A stretch of DNA of 64,000 nt. Origin: Bradyrhizobium diazoefficiens (lineage in GTDB: Bacteria; Pseudomonadota; Alphaproteobacteria; Rhizobiales; Xanthobacteraceae). The stretch spans positions 143,419 to 207,418 of the forward strand of contig NZ_JAFCJJ010000012.1 in assembly GCF_018131015.1 (NCBI RefSeq). Direction: 5' to 3'. Position 1 is the first letter of the stretch. Each line of letters starts with the position of its first letter. Under the pieces are notes generated by a model. The model saw only the letters and a program-made list of their open reading frames with translations. It was not told the DNA's origin and did not search any database. The position numbers were made by a program, and so were the translations under genes. Shown one piece after another: positions 8,002 to 16,522 of the stretch.

Positions 8002-8982
8002 ATGACTTCCATTCGCGCGCTTGCGGGCGCATGTGCTGCGGCGCTCGCGTCGTTGTGCGCCTTTGTCGCACCTGCCCAGGCGCAGACCTATCCGGCGCGC
8101 AGCATCACCATGATCGTACCGTTCGCTGCGGGCGGCCCGACCGACGTGATCTCGCGCATCGTCACAGCGCATATGGCGCAGACGCTGGGCCAGAGCATCA
8201 TCATCGAGAACGTCGTCGGTGCCGGCGGCACCACCGCGACCGCACGCGCCGCCCGCGCGGCCAATGACGGCTATACGCTGATTACCGGGCACATGGGCAC
8301 GCACGCCGCCTCCGTACCGCTCTATCCGAAGCTCGCCTACCATCCCGAAAAGGATTTCGAGCCGATCGTGCTGCTCGCCGGCACGCCGATCCTGATCCTG
8401 GCGCGCAAGGACTTTCCGCCGAAGGATCTCAAGGAATTCGTCAGCTATGTGAAGGCCAATGTCGAGAAGATGAATGCCGCGCATGCCGGCATCGGCTCGG
8501 TCTCGCACGTGTCCTGCGAGCTCTTGCACTCGATCCTCGACATCAAGCCGGTCAGCGTGCCCTTCAACGGCACGGGTCCTGCGATGAACGCGCTGGTGGC
8601 AGGGCAGGTCGACTACATGTGCGACCAGATCGTCAATGCCGTGCCGCAGATCAATGCCGGCACCATCAAGGCCTATGCGATCGCAACGCCCGAGCGCAAT
8701 CCCTCGCTGCCGAACGTGCCGACGACGGCGGAAGCCGGCCTGCCGGCATTCCAGGCCCAGGCCTGGAACGCGATGTTCGCGCCGAAGGGAACTTCTCCCG
8801 CGATTCTCGCGAGCCTCAACGCGGCCGCCGTCAAGGCGCTCGACGACGAGACCGTGCGCAAGCGCCTGCTCGAGCTCGGCAGCGTCATCCCGGCTCCAAA
8901 GGACCGGACGCCGGAGGCGCTCGCCGCCCTCGTGAAGAGCGAGATCGCGAAGTGGACCCCGGTGCTCAAGCCGGCACCGTAA
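8002..8982 (+). CDS. tctC: Bug/TctC family periplasmic solute-binding protein
   Basis: A 326-aa periplasmic receptor that captures carboxylates for TctAB. It has a Sec signal peptide (residues 1-26, cleavage after AQA), then YPARSITMIVPFAAGGPTDVISR, the classic Bug-family opening, and the later PVSVPFNGTGPAMNALVAGQVDYM block. The ATG at 8002 is preceded by AGGGGATC at good spacing. The operon order is tctB-tctA-tctC rather than the common C-B-A. A strong terminator follows the gene. Confidence 0.93.
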   Translation: MTSIRALAGACAAALASLCAFVAPAQAQTYPARSITMIVPFAAGGPTDVISRIVTAHMAQTLGQSIIIENVVGAGGTTATARAARAANDGYTLITGHMGTHAASVPLYPKLAYHPEKDFEPIVLLAGTPILILARKDFPPKDLKEFVSYVKANVEKMNAAHAGIGSVSHVSCELLHSILDIKPVSVPFNGTGPAMNALVAGQVDYMCDQIVNAVPQINAGTIKAYAIATPERNPSLPNVPTTAEAGLPAFQAQAWNAMFAPKGTSPAILASLNAAAVKALDDETVRKRLLELGSVIPAPKDRTPEALAALVKSEIAKWTPVLKPAP

Positions 8983-9009
8983 AGTCAGCCTTTTCAAGAC
9001 GATAGGACG

Positions 9010-9038
9010 GGGGTGGAACGCAGGTTCCACCCCTTGTC
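9010..9038 (+). terminator. Intrinsic terminator after tctC
   Basis: Perfect 10-bp stem GGGGTGGAAC/GTTCCACCCC with a 4-nt loop, followed by TTGTCGTTT, 27 bp after the tctC stop. Confidence 0.75.
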
Positions 9039-9156
9039 GTTTGCGCCCGGAGTGCTCATTTTTCCGGGTATAATTGGTGCAAACAGCGAATCGCCGCTGT
9101 TGCAGCGCGGAGGCGGCCGTTAAGTTCGCCGTCCTCCCCCAAAGGCACCATCGCAC

Positions 9157-9951
9157 ATGCACCAGTATCAGGACCTGCTCGAGCGGATTCTTTCAGACGG
9201 CGCCGAGAAGACCGACCGCACCGGTACCGGGACGCTGTCGGTGTTCGGACACCAGATGCGCTTCAACCTGTCCGCCGGCTTCCCGATGCTGACCACCAAG
9301 CGGCTGCCGCTGAAGGCGATTGTGCATGAGCTGCTGTGGTTCCTGAAGGGCGACACCAACATCAAATATCTGCGCGACAACGGCGTCACCATCTGGGACG
9401 AGTGGGCCGACGCCAATGGCGATCTCGGCCCGGTCTACGGCCATCAATGGCGCTCCTGGCCGGCGCCGGACGGCCGCAGCATCGACCAGATCGCGGGCGT
9501 CGTCGACATGATCAAGCGCAACCCGGACTCGCGCCGCCTGATCGTCTCGGCCTGGAATCCGGCCGAGGTCGACAAGATGGCTCTGCCGCCCTGCCACTGC
9601 CTGTTCCAGTTCTATGTCGCGAACGGCAAGCTGTCGTGCCAGCTCTACCAGCGCTCCGCCGACGTGTTCCTCGGCGTGCCCTTCAACATCGCCTCCTACG
9701 CGCTGCTCACCATGATGGTGGCGCAGGTCACCGGCCTGAAACCCGGCGACTTCGTGCATTCGTTCGGCGACACCCATCTCTATTCCAACCATCTGGAGCA
9801 GGCGCGCCTGCAGCTCTCGCGCGCGCCGCGGGCACTGCCCGTGATGCGGATCAATCCCGACGTGAAGGACATCTTCTCCTTCCGCTACGAGGATTTCGAG
9901 CTCGTCGGCTACGACCCGCATCCGCATATCAAGGCGGAAGTCGCGGTCTGA
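9157..9951 (+). CDS. thyA: Thymidylate synthase ThyA
   Basis: Methylates dUMP to dTMP using methylene-tetrahydrofolate, which is oxidised to dihydrofolate. The product is 264 aa, the same length as the E. coli enzyme, with the catalytic cysteine at 146 in LPPCHCLFQFYV, phosphate-binding RRLIVSAWNP at 126-135 and RTGTGTLSVFG at 21-31. It is followed by an acetyltransferase gene and folA, which regenerates the folate cofactor, so the trio forms a dTMP synthesis locus. A dispersed palindromic repeat begins right after its stop. Confidence 0.97.
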   Translation: MHQYQDLLERILSDGAEKTDRTGTGTLSVFGHQMRFNLSAGFPMLTTKRLPLKAIVHELLWFLKGDTNIKYLRDNGVTIWDEWADANGDLGPVYGHQWRSWPAPDGRSIDQIAGVVDMIKRNPDSRRLIVSAWNPAEVDKMALPPCHCLFQFYVANGKLSCQLYQRSADVFLGVPFNIASYALLTMMVAQVTGLKPGDFVHSFGDTHLYSNHLEQARLQLSRAPRALPVMRINPDVKDIFSFRYEDFELVGYDPHPHIKAEVAV

Positions 9952-9952
9952 C

Positions 9953-9997
9953 GCATGATCCGGAAAAGTGTGGAGCGGTTTTCCGATAAGATCATGC
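9953..9997 (+). repeat. Palindromic intergenic repeat (GCATGATC type)
   Basis: Inverted repeat with outer arms GCATGATC/GATCATGC and inner arms CGGAAAA/TTTTCCG around an 11-nt centre. It fills the space between thyA and the GNAT gene and would form a long hairpin in RNA. Similar repeats are, to my knowledge, scattered in Bradyrhizobium and Rhodopseudomonas genomes. Confidence 0.8.
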
Positions 9998-10012
9998 GAG
10001 CACTTTAAAGCA

Positions 10013-10498
10013 ATGTCGCTGAACATCCGCCGCGCGCGTCCGGGCGAAGCCGGACTCGTTCTGGATTTCGTCCGCGAGCTCGCCGACTACGAAAAACTCT
10101 CGCACGAGGTCGAGGCGACCGAGGCTGACATCGCCGACGCGCTGTTCGGCGCCGATCCGCGGCTTTTTTGCGCGATTGCCGAGTGGGACGGGGAGCCGGC
10201 CGGCTTTGCGGTGTGGTTCCTGAATTTCTCGACCTTCAGCGGCCGCCACGGCATCTATCTCGAAGACCTCTTCGTCCGGCCGTCGCATCGCGGCAAAGGT
10301 CTCGGCAAGGCGCTGCTGGTCTATCTCGCGAAGGAATGCGTCGCGAACGGCTGGTCGCGCCTGCAATGGTCGGTGCTGGACTGGAACGCGCCGTCGATCG
10401 CGTTCTACAAATCGCTCGGGGCCGTCATGATGGACGAATGGACGCTTTGCCGCGTGACCGGACCCGCGCTGACGCGCCTTGCTGGGAGCGGATCCTGA
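10013..10498 (+). CDS. GNAT family N-acetyltransferase
   Basis: A 161-aa GNAT protein. The acetyl-CoA pyrophosphate-binding motif is RPSHRGKGLGKALL near residues 84-97, preceded by the beta4 strand HGIYLEDLFV and followed by the motif-B region WNAPSIAFYKSLGA. The resemblance is to the diamine/thialysine acetyltransferase branch (for example LEDLFV and WNxPSIxFY), but the substrate is unproven. The ATG at 10013 is preferred; an upstream start at 9968 would run through the palindromic repeat. It ends in a TGATG overlap with folA. Confidence 0.85.
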   Translation: MSLNIRRARPGEAGLVLDFVRELADYEKLSHEVEATEADIADALFGADPRLFCAIAEWDGEPAGFAVWFLNFSTFSGRHGIYLEDLFVRPSHRGKGLGKALLVYLAKECVANGWSRLQWSVLDWNAPSIAFYKSLGAVMMDEWTLCRVTGPALTRLAGSGS

Positions 10499-11010
10499 TG
10501 GAGATCGTGCTGATCGTCGCGTTTGCCGAGAATGGTGTGATCGGCCGCGACAATACCATTCCTTGGCGCCTGAAAGCGGACCAGCAGCGCCTTAAGGCGC
10601 TGACAATGAACAAGCCCCTCATCATGGGACGGAAGACGTTCGAGTCCCTGCGGCGACCGCTGCCCGGGCGGACCAATATCGTCGTCACGCGCGATCCGAA
10701 CTATCGCGCATCGGGTGCGGTCGTCACGACATCCGTCGAAAGCGCCTTCGATATTGCGCGGGGCGACGCGCTGCGACGCTCTGTCACGGAAATCATCATC
10801 TTCGGCGGCGTCGACGTCTATGTGCGTACCTTGCCGATCGTAGATCGGCTCGAGATCACGGAAGTCCATATGAGGGTCGAGGGCGACACGCGCTTTCCTG
10901 CGATCGACACCGCAGTCTGGGACGAGGTGTCGCGTATCCGCCATCCCGCTGGACCCGACGACAGCGCCGATTTCTCCTATGTGACATATCGTCGGCGGCC
11001 GCGCCATTAA
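10498..11010 (+). CDS. folA: Dihydrofolate reductase
   Basis: Reduces dihydrofolate to tetrahydrofolate with NADPH. The 170-aa product shows IPWRLKAD with the catalytic Asp28, MNKPLIMGRKTFESL (NADPH-binding loop), LPGRTNIVVTRDPNY, and IFGGVDVY near residue 101. It starts within the stop codon of the acetyltransferase gene (TGATG), so the two are coupled. It completes the thymidylate cycle with thyA 550 bp upstream. Confidence 0.95.
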   Translation: MEIVLIVAFAENGVIGRDNTIPWRLKADQQRLKALTMNKPLIMGRKTFESLRRPLPGRTNIVVTRDPNYRASGAVVTTSVESAFDIARGDALRRSVTEIIIFGGVDVYVRTLPIVDRLEITEVHMRVEGDTRFPAIDTAVWDEVSRIRHPAGPDDSADFSYVTYRRRPRH

Positions 11011-11020
11011 CCGCATTCGC

Positions 11021-11034
11021 CAATGTTAACATTG
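11021..11034. promoter_or_regulatory. Perfect 14-bp palindrome upstream of hflK
   Basis: CAATGTTAACATTG is a perfect dyad in the folA-hflK gap, 136 bp before the hflK ATG and overlapping a TTGACT that could be a -35 element. It has the form of a dimeric repressor operator. No factor can be assigned from sequence. Confidence 0.35.
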
Positions 11035-11169
11035 ACTTTTCCGCCCCCGAGCTTAGCTCGAAAGGCGGCTAAGGCTGCGTTGTAAGGGACCTAGCTGTCC
11101 CCTATAAAGCCGGACCGGACAATGCGGGCCGGGTTAGTTCTAGTCCCGGTCTGCCGAGGAGAGCGTCGA

Positions 11170-12306
11170 ATGCCGTGGAAGAATCAGGGCGGTGGCCCGT
11201 GGGGCTCGGGTCCGAAGGGACCCTGGGGCACAGGCCCGCAGCCGGTCGGGCCGAGGCCGCCGGATCTGGAAGACCTTCTGCGGCGCGGCCAGGACCGGCT
11301 GCAGCAGATCATGCCGGGCGGCTATTTCTCCGGCCTCGGCATCACCGTCATCCTGCTGTTCATCGTCGCGATCTGGCTGTTCTCGGGCTTCTTCCGCGTC
11401 CAGTCCGAGGAGCTCGGCGTGGTGCTGCGCTTCGGCAAGCATGTCCGCACCGTGCAGCCCGGCCTGAACTACCATCTGCCCTATCCGATCGAGACCGTTC
11501 TGCTGCCCAAGGCGCTGCGTGTCTCCACCATCTCCATTGGCATGACGCTGATCGACGATCCGGCCCGGCGCGGCCGCTCCATCCGTGACGTGCCGGAGGA
11601 GAGCCTGATGCTGACCGGCGACGAAAACATCGTCGACGTCGACTTCACCGTGCTCTGGCGCATCAAGCCGGACGGCGTCGGCGACTTCCTCTTCAACATC
11701 CAGAATCCGGAAGGGACCGTGAAGGCGGTCGCCGAGAGCGCGATGCGCGAGGTGATCGGCCGCTCCAACATCCAGCCGATCCTGACCGGCGCGCGCAATC
11801 TCACCGAGCAGGGCGTGCAGGAGCTGATGCAGAAGACGCTCGACGGCTACAACTCCGGCGTCCTCATCACCCAGGTGCAGATGCAGAAGGTCGACCCGCC
11901 GGCGCAGGTGATCGACGCCTTCCGCGACGTCCAGGCCGCGCAAGCCGATCTGGTGCGCGTGCAGAACGAGGCGGAGACCTATGCCAATCAGGTGGTGCCG
12001 CAGTCGCGCGGACGCGCGGCACAGATCCTCCAGGCCGCCGAAGGCTACAAGGAGCAGGCGGTCGCCGAGGCCAAGGGCCAGAGTGCGCGCTTCCTGAAGG
12101 TTTATGAAGAGTACAAGAAGGCGCCCGACGTGACGCGTGAACGGATCTATCTGGAGACCATGGAGCGCGTGCTTGGCGGCTCGGAAAAGCTCGTCTATGA
12201 CGGCGGCCCCTCGGGCCAGGGCGTGGTGCCCTATCTGCCGCTCGGCGAATTGACGTCCAAGAAGGCCCCTGTCGCCGGCCAGCAGACCAGCGGAGGCAGC
12301 CGATGA
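11170..12306 (+). CDS. hflK: HflK, membrane protease-modulating SPFH/prohibitin protein
   Basis: HflK and HflC form a large periplasm-facing ring that modulates the FtsH protease. The 378-aa product has a Gly/Pro/Trp-rich cytosolic leader (residues 1-35), one membrane segment (about 55-75), then the SPFH domain beginning SEELGVVLRFGKHVRTVQPGLNYHLPYP, and a helical region rich in Ala, Gln and Glu near 280-330. The ATG at 11170 follows GAGGAGAG. It overlaps hflC by 4 nt. Confidence 0.95.
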   Translation: MPWKNQGGGPWGSGPKGPWGTGPQPVGPRPPDLEDLLRRGQDRLQQIMPGGYFSGLGITVILLFIVAIWLFSGFFRVQSEELGVVLRFGKHVRTVQPGLNYHLPYPIETVLLPKALRVSTISIGMTLIDDPARRGRSIRDVPEESLMLTGDENIVDVDFTVLWRIKPDGVGDFLFNIQNPEGTVKAVAESAMREVIGRSNIQPILTGARNLTEQGVQELMQKTLDGYNSGVLITQVQMQKVDPPAQVIDAFRDVQAAQADLVRVQNEAETYANQVVPQSRGRAAQILQAAEGYKEQAVAEAKGQSARFLKVYEEYKKAPDVTRERIYLETMERVLGGSEKLVYDGGPSGQGVVPYLPLGELTSKKAPVAGQQTSGGSR

Positions 12307-13196
12307 GGTCTCCGGTTACAGGCATCGTCTCGCTGCTCGGGCTCCTGATCGTCCTGATCGTGGCCTACATGTCCCTGTTCACGGTGCAGCAGACCGAGCA
12401 GACCATCGTGCTGCGGTTCGGCGAACCGGTCGACGTCGTCACCGACCCCGGCCTGCACTTCAAGGCGCCGTGGAATTCGGTGATCAACATCGACAAGCGG
12501 ATCCTCGATCTCGAGAACCCGTCGCAGGAAGTCATCGCCTTCGACCGCCGTCGTCTCGTCGTCGATGCCTTCGCGCGCTACCGCATCAAGAATGCGCTGC
12601 GCTTCTATCAGAGCGTCGGCTCGATCCAGGCCGCCAACCTTCAGCTCACCACGCTGCTCAACGCCGCGTTGCGGCGCGTGCTCGGCGAAGTCACGTTCAT
12701 CACGGTCGTCCGCGACGAGCGCGAGAAGCTGATGCAGCGTATCCGCGAGCAGCTCGACCGCGAGGCCGAGGGCTACGGCATCCAGGTCGTCGACGTCCGG
12801 ATCCGGCGCGCCGACCTGCCTGACCAGAACAGCCAGGCTGTCTACGACCGGATGAAGACGGAGCGCCAGCGCGAGGCGGCCGAGTTCCGCGCGCAGGGCG
12901 GCCAGAAGGCGCAGGAGATCCGTTCCAAGGCCGACCGCGAGGCGACCGTCATCATTGCCGACGCCAACTCGCAGGCCGAGCAGACCCGCGGTGCGGGCGA
13001 CGCCGAGCGCAACCGTCTGTTCGCCGAAGCCTACAGCAAGGACGCCGATTTCTTCGCCTTCTACCGGTCAATGTCCGCCTATGAGAACGGGCTGAAGGCG
13101 AACGACACCCGCTTCCTGCTGCGGCCCGACTCCAATTTCTTCAGGTATTTCGGTAACCCGTCCGGCAAGGCGGCTGCCGAGGCTCCGAAGCCGTAA
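12303..13196 (+). CDS. hflC: HflC, partner SPFH protein of HflK
   Basis: A 297-aa membrane protein with an N-terminal signal anchor (about residues 7-25) and an SPFH domain starting TEQTIVLRFGEPVDVVTDPGLHFKAPW. The second half carries the family motif IQVVDVRIRRADLP and a long helical stretch with ERQREAAEFRAQGGQKAQEIRSKADRE split by short breaks. It starts within the hflK stop (ATGA). DUF2065 and degP genes follow on the same strand, giving an envelope quality-control cluster. Confidence 0.95.
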   Translation: MRSPVTGIVSLLGLLIVLIVAYMSLFTVQQTEQTIVLRFGEPVDVVTDPGLHFKAPWNSVINIDKRILDLENPSQEVIAFDRRRLVVDAFARYRIKNALRFYQSVGSIQAANLQLTTLLNAALRRVLGEVTFITVVRDEREKLMQRIREQLDREAEGYGIQVVDVRIRRADLPDQNSQAVYDRMKTERQREAAEFRAQGGQKAQEIRSKADREATVIIADANSQAEQTRGAGDAERNRLFAEAYSKDADFFAFYRSMSAYENGLKANDTRFLLRPDSNFFRYFGNPSGKAAAEAPKP

Positions 13197-13262
13197 CCCA
13201 AGGGCGGCGCTGGCGCCGCCCCTCACCAAGACCAGAACGGCGCAAGGGAAGGTTCCAATCCG

Positions 13263-13469
13263 ATGAGGTCCATCGCGTTCGCCGACTTCCTCATCGGCTT
13301 GGGCATCCTGTTCGTGCTGGAAGGCTTGATGTTTGCGGCCAGCCCGAGCTGGATGCGCAAGGCCATGAAAAGTGCAATTGCGACGCCGGACAACGTCCTG
13401 CGGGCGGTGGGGATCGGCTCGGCGGTCGCCGGATTGATCCTGATCTGGGTGATGCGGCGGCCGGTTTGA
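13263..13469 (+). CDS. DUF2065 family small membrane protein (YjeT-like)
   Basis: A 68-aa protein with two hydrophobic helices (about residues 5-25 and 46-63) around a basic loop SPSWMRKAMKSAIATPDN. This is the DUF2065/YjeT layout, and members of this family commonly sit next to hflC. Its role is unknown; the conserved position suggests a link to HflKC-FtsH. Confidence 0.85.
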   Translation: MRSIAFADFLIGLGILFVLEGLMFAASPSWMRKAMKSAIATPDNVLRAVGIGSAVAGLILIWVMRRPV

Positions 13470-13650
13470 GGGGCCGCGCCTACGCCAAAGTGAAGGCGAA
13501 AGGCCGACTTTCGCCGTATTATCCGATTGTCGAGCCCCGTTAAGCACCGCGCTTGCGCCGTCCACCCGTTCGAGCGCAGTCTTGGGCCGAATCTCGCCGT
13601 CGAGCCTTATCGTCGAGTCCCCGGGGCCGCCTCTTTATCTGGAGATCACA

Positions 13651-15165
13651 ATGACCGCTGTCATCATCGCCCCGACCCGCTTGCGCCCGATCCGCCTGCG
13701 ACTTGGGTTGGCCGCGCTCGCCGTCGGCGCTCTCGGTGCGTTTGGGTCGCCGGCCCAGGCGCGCGGACCGGAAGGCATCGCCGACGTCGCCGAGAAGGTC
13801 ATCGACGCGGTCGTCAACATCTCGACCTCCCAGACCGTCGAGGCCAAGGGCGGCGGCGCCAACACCATGCCTCAACTTCCGCCCGGCTCGCCGTTCGAGG
13901 AGTTCTTCGACGACTTCTTCAAGAACCGCAAGGGTCCCGGCGGCGGCAGCAAGGGCGGCGATAACGGCAGCGGCCCGCCGCGCAAGACCAACTCGCTCGG
14001 AAGCGGTTTCATCATCGACACCTCCGGCATCGCCGTGACCAACAACCACGTCATTGCGGACGCCGACGAAATCAACGTCATCCTCAACGATGGCACCAAG
14101 ATCAAGGCGGAGCTCGTCGGCGTTGACAAGAAGACCGACCTGGCCGTGCTGAAATTCAAGCCGACGAAGCCGCTCGTCGCGGTGAAGTTCGGCGACTCCG
14201 ACAAGCTGCGGCTCGGCGACTGGGTCGTCGCCATCGGTAACCCCTTCAGCCTCGGCGGCACCGTGACTGCCGGCATCGTCTCGGCCAAGAACCGCGACAT
14301 CTCCTCGGGTCCCTATGATAGCTACATCCAGACCGACGCCGCCATCAATCGCGGCAATTCCGGCGGCCCGCTGTTCAACCTCGAAGGCGACGTCATCGGC
14401 GTCAACACGCTGATCATCTCGCCGTCCGGTGGTTCGATCGGCATCGGCTTTGCCGTGCCGTCGAAGACGGTCGCGGGCGTCGTCGATCAACTCCGCCAGT
14501 TCGGCGAGCTGCGTCGCGGCTGGCTGGGCGTGCGCATCCAGAGTGTCACCGACGAGATCGCCGAGAGCCTCAACATCAAGCCGCCGCGCGGCGCGCTGGT
14601 CGCCGGCGTCGACGACAAGGGCCCGGCCAAGCCCGCCGGCATCGAGCCGGGCGACGTCGTCGTCAAGTTCGACGGCAAGGACGTCAAGGACCCCAAGGAT
14701 CTCTCGCGTGTCGTCGCCGATACGGCGGTCGGCAAGGAGGTCGACGTCGTCATCATCCGCAAGGGCGAGGAGCAGACCAAGAAGGTCACGCTCGGCCGCC
14801 TGCAGGATCCCGACAAGGTGCAGGCCGCGGTCAAGACCGACGAGCCCGCGCCCGAGAAGCCGGTCACGCAGAAGGCGCTCGGCCTCGATCTCGCCGCGCT
14901 GAGCAAGGACCTGCGCGCGCGCTACAAGATCAAGGATAGCGTCAAGGGCGTCGTCGTCACCAATGTCGAAGCCAATTCGGATGCCGCTGAGAAGCGTCTC
15001 TCCGCAGGCGATGTCATCGTCGAGGTGGCGCAGGAAGCCGTCTCCAGCGGCGCCGACATCCAGAAGCGGGTCGACCAGCTCAAGAAGGACGGCAAGAAGT
15101 CGGTGCTGCTGCTGGTCTCCAACGGCGACGGCGAGCTGCGGTTCGTCGCGCTGAGCGTGCAGTAA
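13651..15165 (+). CDS. degP: Periplasmic serine protease DegP/HtrA (Do family)
   Basis: Degrades or chaperones misfolded envelope proteins. The 504-aa product has a signal peptide (residues 1-37, AQA cleavage region), a trypsin-like domain with His133 (TNNHVIAD), Asp163 (KKTDLAVLKF) and Ser237 (NRGNSGGPL), and two PDZ domains (about 300-390 and 410-500). An acidic, Gly-rich loop at 80-110 corresponds to the regulatory LA loop. The ATG at 13651 follows GGAGAT. It forms a cluster with hflKC. The IS481-like element begins 27 bp past its stop. Confidence 0.95.
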   Translation: MTAVIIAPTRLRPIRLRLGLAALAVGALGAFGSPAQARGPEGIADVAEKVIDAVVNISTSQTVEAKGGGANTMPQLPPGSPFEEFFDDFFKNRKGPGGGSKGGDNGSGPPRKTNSLGSGFIIDTSGIAVTNNHVIADADEINVILNDGTKIKAELVGVDKKTDLAVLKFKPTKPLVAVKFGDSDKLRLGDWVVAIGNPFSLGGTVTAGIVSAKNRDISSGPYDSYIQTDAAINRGNSGGPLFNLEGDVIGVNTLIISPSGGSIGIGFAVPSKTVAGVVDQLRQFGELRRGWLGVRIQSVTDEIAESLNIKPPRGALVAGVDDKGPAKPAGIEPGDVVVKFDGKDVKDPKDLSRVVADTAVGKEVDVVIIRKGEEQTKKVTLGRLQDPDKVQAAVKTDEPAPEKPVTQKALGLDLAALSKDLRARYKIKDSVKGVVVTNVEANSDAAEKRLSAGDVIVEVAQEAVSSGADIQKRVDQLKKDGKKSVLLLVSNGDGELRFVALSVQ

Positions 15166-15192
15166 TCGCGGGTCGTTGGCCCCACACTCAAC

Positions 15193-16497
15193 TGTCATCA
15201 CCCGCGAAGTGTTTAGACCGGACAGATCACTGACAGGTGTTCGGAGACATAGCTGACACATCAAACTGGACTGGATTGGTCGATTCGGGAGGCCGTCCAT
15301 GCCCTGGAACGAGGTGTCGGTGATGGATCAGCGGCGCGAGTTTGTGCGGCTTGCCTTGCAGGAAGGAGCTAACCGGCGGGAGTTATGCCGACGGTTCGGG
15401 ATCAGCCCTGATGTTGGCTACAAGTGGCTGAGGCGCTGGCAGGCTGGAGACCATGAACTGGCGGATCGGTCCCGCCGGCCTAAGAGCGTGCCCAAGCGGA
15501 GCGTGCCTGAGATCGAGGCGAAGGTTCTGGCGATGCGTGACAGGCATCCGGCTTGGGGCGCGCGCAAGATTGCCCATTGCCTTAAGCGCGACGGCCAGGT
15601 TGTGCCGGTGCCTTCCACGGTCCACGAGATTCTGTGCCGGAACGAGCGGATCAAGCCAAGCGAGAAGGCCGCACCGAGCCCTTCAGGCCACCGCTTCGAG
15701 AGGGATGCGCCCAATCAACTCTGGCAGATGGACTTCAAGGGCCACATGCCGCTTGCCGGAGGGAGGCGATGTCATCCGCTAACGATGGTCGATGACCATT
15801 CGCGCTATGCCCTGTGTCTGAAGGCCTGCGCCAACGAGCAGCGCCCTGATGTGCAGAAACACCTGACCGACACCTTCCGGCGCTATGGGCTGCCGGAGGC
15901 CTTCTACCTCGATAACGGTTCTCCCTGGGGCGACACGTCCGGCGCTCGCTGGACCGCGTTGAAGGTGTGGCTGCTCAAGCTCGGCGTCAGGGTCGTCCAT
16001 GCCAGGCCGCGTCATCCTCAGGGCCGAGGCAAGAACGAGCGCTTCCATCGCAGCTTGAAAGCGGAAGTGTTCGCCCTGCGTACATTCCGCACCTTGGCGG
16101 AAGTTCAGCGCGCCCTTGATGACTGGCGTACGATCTACAATCTGGAACGGCCTCACGAGAGCTTGGGCATGGGCATTCCCGCCGATCGCTACCGGCCGAG
16201 TTCTCGCTCCATGCCGGAGCGTGTGCCGAAGGTCCAATATGACGCTGGAGAGACCGTTCGCACCGTCTCCTCGACGCGCAGCTACATCGCCTTCAAGGGG
16301 CAAATGTGGAAGGTTCCCCAGGCCTTCTGCGGCGAAAAACTGGCCGTCAGGCCGCTCCACCGCGATGGCCACTACGGCATCTTCTTTGCCAGCTGGCAGG
16401 TCGCATCAATCGACTTGACCAATGACCAACCTGTCAGTGATGTGTCCGAACAGGTGTCAGCTATGTCTCCGGTCTAAACACTTCGCGGGCGATGACA
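15193..16497 (+). mobile_element. IS481-family insertion sequence flanked by halves of a palindromic repeat
   Basis: Core element 15210-16480 (1271 bp) with 13-bp terminal inverted repeats TGTTTAGACCGGA. Inside each end are two boxes (ACATAGCTGACAC and ATCACTGACAG) in swapped order at left and right. Outside the core, 17-bp arms TGTCATCACCCGCGAAG (left) and the complement of TGTCATCGCCCGCGAAG (right) match the end of the palindromic repeat at 31557. No target-site duplication is visible at either the inner or the outer boundary. It encodes one intact transposase. Confidence 0.85.
15299..16477 (+). CDS. IS481-family DDE transposase
   Basis: A 392-aa transposase, apparently intact. An N-terminal helix-turn-helix (about residues 12-60, RRELCRRFGISPDVGYKWLRRW) precedes an rve integrase core with D145 (LWQMDFKGHM), D205 (FYLDNGSPWG) and E247 (GRGKNERFHRSLKAE). 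The C-terminal tail of about 100 residues is the IS481-type extension. The coding region ends just 3 nt inside the right terminal repeat. A start at the internal Met9 is equally possible. Confidence 0.92.
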   Translation: MPWNEVSVMDQRREFVRLALQEGANRRELCRRFGISPDVGYKWLRRWQAGDHELADRSRRPKSVPKRSVPEIEAKVLAMRDRHPAWGARKIAHCLKRDGQVVPVPSTVHEILCRNERIKPSEKAAPSPSGHRFERDAPNQLWQMDFKGHMPLAGGRRCHPLTMVDDHSRYALCLKACANEQRPDVQKHLTDTFRRYGLPEAFYLDNGSPWGDTSGARWTALKVWLLKLGVRVVHARPRHPQGRGKNERFHRSLKAEVFALRTFRTLAEVQRALDDWRTIYNLERPHESLGMGIPADRYRPSSRSMPERVPKVQYDAGETVRTVSSTRSYIAFKGQMWKVPQAFCGEKLAVRPLHRDGHYGIFFASWQVASIDLTNDQPVSDVSEQVSAMSPV

Positions 16498-16522
16498 CCG
16501 AGTGTATGGGCACTCCCGGTCC

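Noticed and set aside
6360..8012. 550-codon minus-strand frame opposite tctA
   Set aside because: Arg/Asp/His/Gln-rich shadow; tctA itself is unmistakable.
13540..15300. 586-codon open frame on the minus strand opposite degP
   Set aside because: Shadow of degP caused by high third-position GC; low-complexity Asp/Leu/Arg composition and no recognisable domain.
15170..16515. Target-site duplication around the IS481-like element
   Set aside because: Neither the inner boundary (GCGAAG / CTTCGC) nor the outer boundary (CTCAAC / CCGAGT) shows a direct repeat.
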